DNA from: Syntrophomonadaceae bacterium
GTDB taxonomy: Bacteria; Bacillota; Dethiobacteria; DTU022
Direction: 5' to 3'
DNA: 20,674 nucleotides
NCBI GenBank assembly: GCA_007136055.1
Contig: SLHT01000020.1
Coordinates: 1-20,674, forward strand
Below the pieces are notes generated by a model. It saw only the letters and a program-made list of their open reading frames with translations, did no database searches and was not told where the DNA came from. Position numbers and translations under genes: made by a program. Shown piece by piece: positions 1 to 5,395 of the stretch. The first letter of the stretch is position 1, and the number at the start of each line of letters is the position of its first letter.

Positions 1-266
1 TATTGCTGCAGAGCGCTTTTTTTGTATTGGCCATTATCTTACATTCCCTTATGATTTTCATATTTGTTTAGAGCTTTACTTTTTATGCTTACCGTTAATC
101 TTCATAGCTCATCTTTAGCTCCTATATATATTATATATATTTACTGTTATATTTCTGTTACACGAAGGAGAAAATAGCGTGTTTTAGAAGACGCAAAAAA
201 AGACCATTTATTTACAAAATGGACAATGGACATCGCTGTTTAACTTTTAACTGATATGGCAGTTTT
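1..266. other. AT-rich non-coding stretch at the window edge
   Basis: I see no convincing gene here on either strand. Around 122-141 there is a run of alternating TA bases with TATAAT-like hexamers on both strands, but no clear -35 partner. A good Shine-Dalgarno (GAAGGAG, about 165-171) precedes a GTG at about 180, which meets a TAG after one further codon, so it does not start a gene. A small plus-strand hairpin with a T run closes the stretch and is listed separately. The region may carry the promoter of a gene to the left of the window. Confidence 0.5.
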
Positions 267-268
267 TT
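249..268 (+). terminator. Weak plus-strand hairpin with T run
   Basis: AACTG (249-253) pairs with CAGTT (260-264) around a 6-nt loop, and the T run 263-268 follows directly on the plus strand. The stem is only 5 bp. It overlaps the stop codon of the minus-strand regulator gene, and its T run is on the wrong side for that gene. It could end a plus-strand transcript from the empty stretch before it, or be chance. Confidence 0.25.
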
Positions 269-1511
269 AGAAGAAGTGTGCGGAGCTTTCCAACGGCAGC
301 AGTGATTCTATTTTCTTATTCATGACCAGGCCTTTTAAGGAATGCTGTTTGTGAAATTTTGTTTCTATACGTTCAATAACTATTTCAGCCTCTTCCCTCT
401 TCAGGCCGGGCAGGAGCAGGAGAAGTTGGGCCTTATTCCAGCGGGTCACAATGTCCCCTTTGCGCAGTGAATCTAAGACAACATCCTGCAGGTGCTGCAT
501 TACTTCATTCAATACTTTTTCGTCAGGCAGCTTGTAACCGGGAGCAGTAATAGTAAAGAGACCTAACAGGGCAGATTGGCCGCTTCTTTCCACCCTTGCA
601 CTCTCCAGTTTATAGAAATAGCGAAATAGTTCGTCGTCGCATAAATATGCCCCTTCAACCTGTTCCTTTCCTTTTAAGCCTTCCTGGATGGTTGTCAGAT
701 CAAGCTCGAAACTGCCAGGTTCAGCTGCGACAAGACGGTAGAGTCTTTTCATTTGTTCGGAAGGCTTGATACCCAGTTCCCGGTAAAATGCAGATGTTGC
801 TTCGTTGTAATGGGCACGGGCCCTTGCAATCTGCCCCTCGGCGAGCAGGGCTTCAATTAGCTTTATATGGATTTTCTCTTCAAAGTAGTCAACAGTTGTG
901 GCCTGTTCACATATTTTTATGATTTCAGTGTGGGCATTTCTTTTCTTTAACAGTGCGGTCAGACCGAGAACGCTTTCCAGGTAAATATCGTGGTAGTAAG
1001 AACGTATCGGCTCGAGCCATTCGCTAAATGAAAGCTCGGACAGATAGGGCCCCTTGTAAAGAGCGACTGCTTCACGGTAAAGGTTAATTGCCTTTTCAGG
1101 ATTCTTGTCAAAGAGTAACCTGGCTTCACTGGAAAGTGAATCAAGATCGTCAACATCCAGCCAGTATTCAGTTTTTTCTTCCCAGATATAAGAACCCTGG
1201 GCTAGAATTATATTATCAGCCAATGAATTTTTAGCAGGACCTTCATCCAGGGCATGCCTTAACCTGAACATTTGAGCCCGCAAAACCATGCTCGGATCAG
1301 AATATTCGTTTTCAGGCCATATTTTTTCCAGGATTGTTTCGGGAAAGAAAGCTTTTCCGCGGTTTGAAAGCAAAAACATAAATATCTTCCACATGCGCTT
1401 GGAGCGGCTTGACCTTTCATTAAGCACTTTATTATCATGGTATATATAGAACTTGCCGAGAGTATAGATGCAGATTTTTCGCTCACAAGTATGAAGATCT
1501 TTTTTAACCAT
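267..1511 (-). CDS. SARP-like BTAD transcriptional regulator with a degenerate GGDEF-like C-terminus
   Basis: Likely DNA-binding transcriptional regulator of the SARP/BTAD class. Residues about 15-115 (counted from the upstream TTG at 1517) look like an OmpR-type winged helix. Residues about 118-262 fit the helical bacterial transcriptional activator domain: repeated helices, then a YRELGI.PS.....LY stretch typical of BTAD ends. Residues about 290-400 resemble a GGDEF fold: an RSGQSALLGLFTI strand, then LRKGDIVTRW, then LLLLLPG, then a helix with EIVIERIE. Where the active loop would read GGDEF it reads NKAQL (361-365), so diguanylate cyclase activity is not expected. I chose the ATG at 1511 because AGCAGGG sits at a suitable distance; the TTG two codons upstream would abut it. 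The gene lies downstream of, and in the same direction as, a secreted TasA-like gene, from which a hairpin separates it. Regulation of that neighbour is inference. DNA-binding and BTAD assignment is fairly sure; the C-terminal fold is a pattern judgement. Confidence 0.8.
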   Translation of the reverse strand: MVKKDLHTCERKICIYTLGKFYIYHDNKVLNERSSRSKRMWKIFMFLLSNRGKAFFPETILEKIWPENEYSDPSMVLRAQMFRLRHALDEGPAKNSLADNIILAQGSYIWEEKTEYWLDVDDLDSLSSEARLLFDKNPEKAINLYREAVALYKGPYLSELSFSEWLEPIRSYYHDIYLESVLGLTALLKKRNAHTEIIKICEQATTVDYFEEKIHIKLIEALLAEGQIARARAHYNEATSAFYRELGIKPSEQMKRLYRLVAAEPGSFELDLTTIQEGLKGKEQVEGAYLCDDELFRYFYKLESARVERSGQSALLGLFTITAPGYKLPDEKVLNEVMQHLQDVVLDSLRKGDIVTRWNKAQLLLLLPGLKREEAEIVIERIETKFHKQHSLKGLVMNKKIESLLPLESSAHFF

Positions 1512-1566
1512 AATCAACCCTGCTTTTCTCTAATTCTGGCAATTATTGCTTAAATGATGTGTTAAT

Positions 1567-1593
1567 TTTATAACAACCGGATTAACAATTCAA
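1567..1593 (-). promoter_or_regulatory. Possible promoter of the BTAD regulator gene
   Basis: On the minus strand TTGAAT (1593-1588) is followed after 15 bp by TATAAA (1572-1567), about 55 nt before the start codon. The spacer is short for sigma-A, so this is a weak candidate. Confidence 0.3.
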
Positions 1594-1641
1594 GTACTGT
1601 GAAATATACTATTATTTAAGCTATGCGGACAAATGGCACTG

Positions 1642-1675
1642 TATTTGTTATCTTTACCGGTAACTTTAACAAATA
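1642..1675. repeat. 34-bp interrupted dyad upstream of the regulator gene
   Basis: TATTTGTTA (1642-1650) and TAACAAATA (1667-1675) are exact 9-bp inverted arms. The palindrome TTACCGGTAA (1654-1663) lies exactly between them, sharing the same centre (1658.5); only three base pairs on each side break the symmetry. It sits about 130 nt upstream of the BTAD regulator start. It could be a binding site for a dimeric regulator, or an RNA hairpin in read-through transcripts from the TasA-like gene. Confidence 0.5.
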
Positions 1676-1684
1676 AATTAATAT

Positions 1685-1708
1685 GGGGCACGGCTCTTAC
1701 CGTGCCCC
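1685..1708 (-). terminator. Stem-loop after the TasA-like gene
   Basis: GGGGCACGG (1685-1693) and CCGTGCCCC (1700-1708) form a perfect 9-bp GC-rich stem with a 6-nt loop, 48 nt past the stop codon of the TasA-like gene. The sequence after it on the minus strand is AT-rich but has only broken T runs, so termination may be partial. It would separate or attenuate transcription into the BTAD regulator gene. Confidence 0.6.
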
Positions 1709-1755
1709 CTTCAAAAATGTTTCTTATTTGAAAGCTGATAGGCCCGCTTTCATAT

Positions 1756-2847
1756 TTAGTTACTTCCCTCGACATCAAGGTGGATTGCATAAATCTCATA
1801 TTCAGCTACGGTTACTACCAGCTGGTTGCCTTTGTAGTCAAAATCTCCGGGAGAAGGTCTTGAAACGGGCACATCATTTTCAGCGTACCCCTGTATTTTT
1901 ACTGTTTCATTACCAGCTTGTAATGCCCAACCGGAATTAAGATTAATGGTAATAGTTACTTCGCCGTTTACAGGATCTGATACTGTAACTGACCCTATGT
2001 TAATGGTCTGTCCAGCCCAGACTGCTTGGGTTTCGTTTCCTCCAGTATTATAGTAATACCACCATGCGGCGCCATCACCTTCTGCATCTCCACCCCAGGC
2101 TGTTTCTTCGCTGCCGTTATCATCACCGTTATCATCACCATTACCGTTGTCATTGCCATTACCGTTACCGTTCCCATTGGTTTCTTCGGCACAGGGTTCA
2201 AACTTGAAGGTTCCACCTTCATAGAAATAGGCTGCATAAGTTGCATCTGTTCCTGCCAGTAAAGCAGCTTCTTCATTCATGGCAAACCAGTCTGTATCCC
2301 AATTAACGCCCCAAACCTCTGATGGCGCTTCATTGGAGGCCTGCACTGCTTCAAAATTGCCATTTAGAGTAAAGATGTTCTCCTGGAATTCATTGCCCAT
2401 TATTTCACCGTCAAATATTACCAGGATACAAAGCTGAACCGTTTCTCCTGCCGGTACCGGGCCACCAGTGTAGTAAAAATCGAAGCCGTTCTCGTCATCA
2501 TTGTATTTCATGACCCAATCACTACCCGGAACGGGAACAAGATATACAGGGTCATTTGCATTATCAAAATTCCACTGTCCGATGAAGTTCTTTAATCGCA
2601 ATTCAATTGCTTTAGATCCTTCATTTTCGATTTCAAAGCACTTCACAAAACAGTCACCGGGGTTTACATTGCTCATTTTTTCTGAATTGATCACTAATGT
2701 TTCATCTGCGCTTATTTCTACTGTTCCGGCGGTGAAAACATTTTCCGGAGTTACTGCTTGATCAGTAAACCAGGCCATGGTTGCGCCCAGCGAAGCGGCA
2801 AACACAAATATTATAATTAATATACTTAAGGCTAGCTTAGCTTTCAT
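1756..2847 (-). CDS. Secreted TasA/camelysin-like protein with N/G/D linker
   Basis: Predicted exported protein of 363 residues. Residues 1-29 form a signal peptide with a hydrophobic core and the junction GATMAWFTD, the pattern of signals cut by the SipW signal peptidase in TasA and camelysin. Residues about 30-165 fit the TasA-like beta-sandwich: NVFTAGTVEI, NVNPGD, a FEIENEGSKAIELRL stretch, and an AGETVQL strand. Residues 224-247 are a low-complexity Asn/Gly/Asp linker. Residues about 248-363 form a further beta-rich region opening with TAWGGDAEGDGAAWWYYYN, which I cannot assign. Four cysteines are present (66, 70, 140, 219). The ATG has a strong GGAGGT site (about 2856-2861). TasA proteins form extracellular fibres in biofilm matrix; a matrix or surface role here is inferred. 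No sipW gene is visible in the window. A stem-loop follows the gene, and a repeat-rich upstream region suggests dedicated control. Confidence 0.78.
   Translation of the reverse strand: MKAKLALSILIIIFVFAASLGATMAWFTDQAVTPENVFTAGTVEISADETLVINSEKMSNVNPGDCFVKCFEIENEGSKAIELRLKNFIGQWNFDNANDPVYLVPVPGSDWVMKYNDDENGFDFYYTGGPVPAGETVQLCILVIFDGEIMGNEFQENIFTLNGNFEAVQASNEAPSEVWGVNWDTDWFAMNEEAALLAGTDATYAAYFYEGGTFKFEPCAEETNGNGNGNGNDNGNGDDNGDDNGSEETAWGGDAEGDGAAWWYYYNTGGNETQAVWAGQTINIGSVTVSDPVNGEVTITINLNSGWALQAGNETVKIQGYAENDVPVSRPSPGDFDYKGNQLVVTVAEYEIYAIHLDVEGSN
2114..2178. repeat. Imperfect short repeats encoding the N/G/D linker
   Basis: CCGTTATCATCA occurs twice in exact tandem (2114-2125, 2126-2137), followed by further CCATTA/CCGTTA units. 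On the coding strand these give the Asn-Gly-Asp linker of the TasA-like protein. Such tracts can change length by slippage without shifting frame, because the units are multiples of three. Confidence 0.6.
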
Positions 2848-2964
2848 TCTTTTCTACCTCCATTTATTCGGCGGCAAGGCTGACTTTAAATTAAGGCCCT
2901 TTAGCTTTGCTGCCTGACCTTTCGATCGGTTTGTTTTTAACGTTTACAATTCCCTGTTAATGTT

Positions 2965-2980
2965 CAACAATACATTGTTG
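2965..2980. promoter_or_regulatory. 16-bp palindrome, candidate operator
   Basis: CAACAAT (2965-2971) and ATTGTTG (2974-2980) are perfect 7-bp inverted arms around AC. The site lies about 118-133 bp upstream of the TasA-like start, between the 11-bp tandem repeat and the gene. The shape suits a dimeric helix-turn-helix repressor. The protein that would bind is unknown. Confidence 0.4.
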
Positions 2981-3010
2981 TTACCAGTTTCTAATGATAG
3001 GCTATGAATA

Positions 3011-3032
3011 TTTTGCCCCTTTTTTGCCCCTT
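3011..3032 (-). promoter_or_regulatory. Exact 11-bp tandem repeat, candidate SARP-type binding site
   Basis: TTTTGCCCCTT occurs twice with no gap (3011-3021, 3022-3032). On the minus strand this gives two GGGGCAA heptamers exactly 11 bp apart, about 165-185 bp upstream of the TasA-like start. SARP regulators are known to bind heptamer direct repeats with 11-bp spacing close to the -10 box. A weak -10-like TATCAT lies at 2999-2994. A third, inverted copy of the core is at 3147-3156. The repeat is seen directly; its use by the neighbouring BTAD protein is inferred. Confidence 0.45.
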
Positions 3033-3087
3033 TCCTATAATGTTAATATAGTATATCTTCTTACTTGTTTTTAGTTTAACAAAACTC

Positions 3088-3108
3088 TGTTACTAATTTG
3101 TTACAAAT
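3088..3108. promoter_or_regulatory. TGTTAC pair at 11-bp spacing with overlapping palindrome
   Basis: TGTTAC occurs at 3088-3093 and 3099-3104, again 11 bp apart. The second copy lies inside the palindrome ATTTGT-T-ACAAAT (3096-3108). TATTTGTTA, close to this motif, recurs at 3190-3198 and as the arms of the dyad upstream of the BTAD regulator (1642-1675). The background is AT-rich, so chance similarity is possible. Confidence 0.3.
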
Positions 3109-3213
3109 AAGGTGTTTATTATTAATTTTGAAGTTGATTTCTAAAGAAGGGGCAAATGAAGTTAATAATGCTATTTAGGAACCAGGGTTTATTTGTTAAT
3201 TCAAACTAAATCA

Positions 3214-4269
3214 TTACTGAAGATTCTCTTCGGCCCGCTGCACATTCCGCAGGTGCTCATCAAAGGTATGAGAAAAATAGTGTTCACCGGTGCCATCATA
3301 TTTGTAGTTATAATAATAGTAATCCGAATCTTGGGGATAAAGGGCTGCATCTATAGATGGTTTGCCTGGGGCGGCAATTGGACCGGGCGGCAATCCGGCA
3401 TTCTGGTAGGTGTTATATGGAGATTGGACTTCCAGGTCTGCATAGGTAAGAAACTCTTTTGTTTCGCCAAGAATGTATTGAATAGTTGCATCTATTTGCA
3501 GCAGCTGGCCGATAGCCAGACGGTTGTAAATAACACCGGCTATAACGTCACGTTCATGGTCAACGGCAGCCTCTCTTTCAACCAGTGAAGCAATGGTAAG
3601 AATCTCATGCAAAGACAGATCCAGTTCTCCAGCACGGCGCTTACGTTCATCATTTAGAACCTGATCCATTTTTTTTAGCATTAGTTTGACGATTTCTTCT
3701 TCCTCTGTGTCAACATAAATTTCATAGGTATCGGGGTAAAGGTAACCCTCGAGCAGGTAATCTAGATCAGGATCATCGATATCCTGCAGGTATGAATAAT
3801 CAGCGATAATAGAATCAGGAGGATCGGCGGCCAGCTCGAGTATTACTTCCCCGCCAGCCAGGCCTTTTTCTTCCAGTTTTGCTGCTATTTGTTCGATAGT
3901 ATAACCCTCAGGTATAGTAAACCAGGCGGTTTCAGTGTATACATCACCAGACTGAATTTTGTCTGCTATCTGCCTTACGTTCATGGCCGGGCTGAGCTGA
4001 TATTTTCCGGCAAGGAAGCTCTGACCCAGTTCTTTACTGCGCGCGTAATAGCGAAAAGCAAGTTGGTTTTGAATCAGGTTTTCATTTTCGAGAATAGCAG
4101 CTATAACTTCTGTACTTGCTCCCGAAGGGATCTCAACGACCCTGTATTCTTCAACGGCAGAGGGATTGACAGGCCCTAGCAGGTTTTCATAGAAATAATT
4201 AAGCCCTGCTGCTACAGCCAGGGCAACTACAAACAGTGCTGCCAGCAGAATAACGAGTCGCTTAAACAC
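3214..4269 (-). CDS. mltG: Endolytic murein transglycosylase MltG
   Basis: Membrane-anchored lytic transglycosylase that cleaves nascent peptidoglycan strands and helps set glycan length. The 351 residues are within the family's usual size. Residues about 4-28 are one N-terminal membrane segment, placing the rest outside the membrane. A LysM-like part follows (about 40-120), then the YceG catalytic domain. The conserved catalytic-region motif reads SLVEREAA, with the likely catalytic glutamate at 231. The family end signature is present: NTYQNAGLPPGPIAAPG, followed by a Tyr-rich strand and HYFSHTFDEH. The start is a GTG with AAGGGG seven bases upstream. The gene follows DUF1292 by 14 nt in the alaS-ireB-ruvX-DUF1292-mltG order known from Bacillota, so it is probably co-transcribed with them. 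No clear terminator follows. Confidence 0.95.
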   Translation of the reverse strand: MFKRLVILLAALFVVALAVAAGLNYFYENLLGPVNPSAVEEYRVVEIPSGASTEVIAAILENENLIQNQLAFRYYARSKELGQSFLAGKYQLSPAMNVRQIADKIQSGDVYTETAWFTIPEGYTIEQIAAKLEEKGLAGGEVILELAADPPDSIIADYSYLQDIDDPDLDYLLEGYLYPDTYEIYVDTEEEEIVKLMLKKMDQVLNDERKRRAGELDLSLHEILTIASLVEREAAVDHERDVIAGVIYNRLAIGQLLQIDATIQYILGETKEFLTYADLEVQSPYNTYQNAGLPPGPIAAPGKPSIDAALYPQDSDYYYYNYKYDGTGEHYFSHTFDEHLRNVQRAEENLQ

Positions 4270-4283
4270 TTAATAACCCCTTC

Positions 4284-4607
4284 CTATAACAGGTCGTCAT
4301 CATCTTCATATTCAAAATTCTGAACGCGTTCTTCCCATACAGAAGCAACCTGGTTCCACTCTGTTTCATCTTCAACTTCAACTAACATTTCTTCGCCATC
4401 AGTTAAATCTATCCTGAAGATAAAGGCTTCGTCTTCATAATCAACTGCTTCGCCATTATCTCCTTCTTCGCTATAAGTAACAGGCACTAAAATGGCATAT
4501 TCTTCCTTGTCGACCGGAAAGCGGTCAACAAGGATAAAATCATGCTCGACACCCTCTTCATCAACCAGGACTACAATTCCTGTTTCTTCTTCCCCGTTAT
4601 TATGCAT
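4284..4607 (-). CDS. DUF1292 (YrzB-like) small acidic protein
   Basis: Small, strongly acidic cytoplasmic protein (107 residues) of the DUF1292 family; its function is not established. The family pattern is visible: IVVLVDEEGVEHDFILVDRF near the N-terminus, EYAILVPV in the middle, and EAFIFRI before an acidic tail ending DDDDLL. The ATG is preceded by AGAGGTG at good spacing. It lies 11 nt after ruvX and 14 nt before mltG, exactly the position it holds in many Bacillota. No transmembrane segment or signal peptide is present. Confidence 0.9.
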   Translation of the reverse strand: MHNNGEEETGIVVLVDEEGVEHDFILVDRFPVDKEEYAILVPVTYSEEGDNGEAVDYEDEAFIFRIDLTDGEEMLVEVEDETEWNQVASVWEERVQNFEYEDDDDLL

Positions 4608-4618
4608 TTAAAACACCT

Positions 4619-5044
4619 CTATTCAAAATTATTTCGTTCAGTCAGGGCCAGGTACTGTTCCAGGATTAAAACCGCTGCCAGTTTATCCCTTACGGCCCGT
4701 CGCTTTTTTCTCCTTACTCCGCCTGCTAGAAGGGTCTTTTCAGCGTAGCCCGATGTAAGCCGTTCATCAATCATTTCTACGGGCAGGCCGAGCTTATTTC
4801 GCAGCGCTTCCGCAAACACTTCAGCTTTATCTGATGCGCTGCCCCTGCTACCGCTCATTTTAAGCGGGTTACCGACAACTATTTTATCCACACCGAAACT
4901 AAAGCATATTTCCTCAATTCTGGCAAGAGCTTCTTCCAGGCTGGTATAGGTGAGGACTTCTACCCCCTGGGCCGTAATTGCAAGGGGATCGCTGACAGCA
5001 ACGCCAATCCGCTTTTCACCGGGATCTAAACCAAGAATGCGCAA
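4619..5044 (-). CDS. ruvX: Putative pre-16S rRNA nuclease YqgF/RuvX
   Basis: RNase H-fold protein of the YqgF/RuvX family, implicated in maturing the 5' end of 16S rRNA and earlier proposed as a Holliday-junction resolvase. The 141-residue length is typical. The acidic residues expected for metal binding are visible: Asp7 in ILGLDPGEKRIGVA, Glu94 in IDERLTS, and Asp120 in RDKLAAVLIL; VGNPLKMSG is also a family motif. The start is a TTG: an in-frame TAA lies two codons upstream, and no ATG precedes it. A GGAGG site lies 11 nt upstream, a little far, so translation may be modest. It sits between ireB and DUF1292 in the conserved string. Confidence 0.93.
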   Translation of the reverse strand: MRILGLDPGEKRIGVAVSDPLAITAQGVEVLTYTSLEEALARIEEICFSFGVDKIVVGNPLKMSGSRGSASDKAEVFAEALRNKLGLPVEMIDERLTSGYAEKTLLAGGVRRKKRRAVRDKLAAVLILEQYLALTERNNFE

Positions 5045-5061
5045 AGTTTATGTGGCCTCCA

Positions 5062-5349
5062 TTAAAGCTTATCATTTTCGGTCAGCTTGAGGTAGATGCC
5101 GACGATTTCCTCTAATAATTCGTCTCGTTCAACCTCCCTGATCAGACTCCGCGCATTTTGGTGGCTGGTGATATATGCCGGATCTCCAGACAGCAGGTAG
5201 CCGACAAGTTGATTGAGAGGGTTGTAGCCTTTCTCTTTTAAGGCCTGATAAACTGTAACCAGGATTTTTCTGGCTTTATTATCAACCTCTTCACCGTCTA
5301 CCCGAAAAAGAACAGTTTCTTCATGGTTACCCTGCTTTTTATCTTGCAC
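5062..5349 (-). CDS. ireB: IreB-family regulatory phosphoprotein (UPF0297)
   Basis: Small cytoplasmic protein of 95 residues. The Enterococcus member, IreB, is phosphorylated by the serine/threonine kinase IreK (PrkC-like) and affects cephalosporin resistance. Family features are present: an N-terminal ETVLFR, then ILVTVYQALKEKGYNP, NQLVGYLLSGDPAYITSH and an R.LIREVERDELLEEIV helix. The GTG start has GGGAGG eight bases upstream. It follows alaS by 46 nt and precedes ruvX by 17 nt. The phosphorylation role in this organism is inferred by family; no kinase gene is in the window. Confidence 0.92.
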   Translation of the reverse strand: MQDKKQGNHEETVLFRVDGEEVDNKARKILVTVYQALKEKGYNPLNQLVGYLLSGDPAYITSHQNARSLIREVERDELLEEIVGIYLKLTENDKL

Positions 5350-5395
5350 GATTAGTTCCTCCCGGTTACATTATTGTCCTGCTTTAACTGACTAA

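Larger units (their letters stand above)
2862..3213. other. Repeat-rich intergenic region upstream of the TasA-like gene
   Basis: This 352-nt AT-rich stretch between mltG and the TasA-like gene has no gene I can support. It holds a 16-bp dyad (2965-2980), an exact 11-bp tandem repeat (3011-3032), a TGTTAC pair spaced 11 bp with a 13-bp palindrome (3088-3108), and an inverted third copy of the GGGGCAAA core (3147-3156). Minus-strand -10-like hexamers such as TATCAT (2999-2994) and TATACT (about 3055-3050) are present, but none has a good -35. Weak -35 boxes would suit activator-dependent transcription. No clear terminator for mltG is seen. Confidence 0.6.

Noticed and set aside
2114..2178. CRISPR-like array
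   Set aside because: Units are short, imperfect and in frame with a coding linker, with no spacers of constant size and no cas genes.
1995..2276. Met-rich minus-strand frame with MAMTTVMVMITVMIT
   Set aside because: It is a frame-shifted reading of the N/G/D linker repeats of the TasA-like gene; the periodicity comes from the DNA repeats.
3193..3588. 131-codon plus-strand frame opposite mltG
   Set aside because: It is antisense to the conserved C-terminal half of MltG and has no Shine-Dalgarno; the hydrophobic look comes from the complement of Tyr- and Asp-rich codons.
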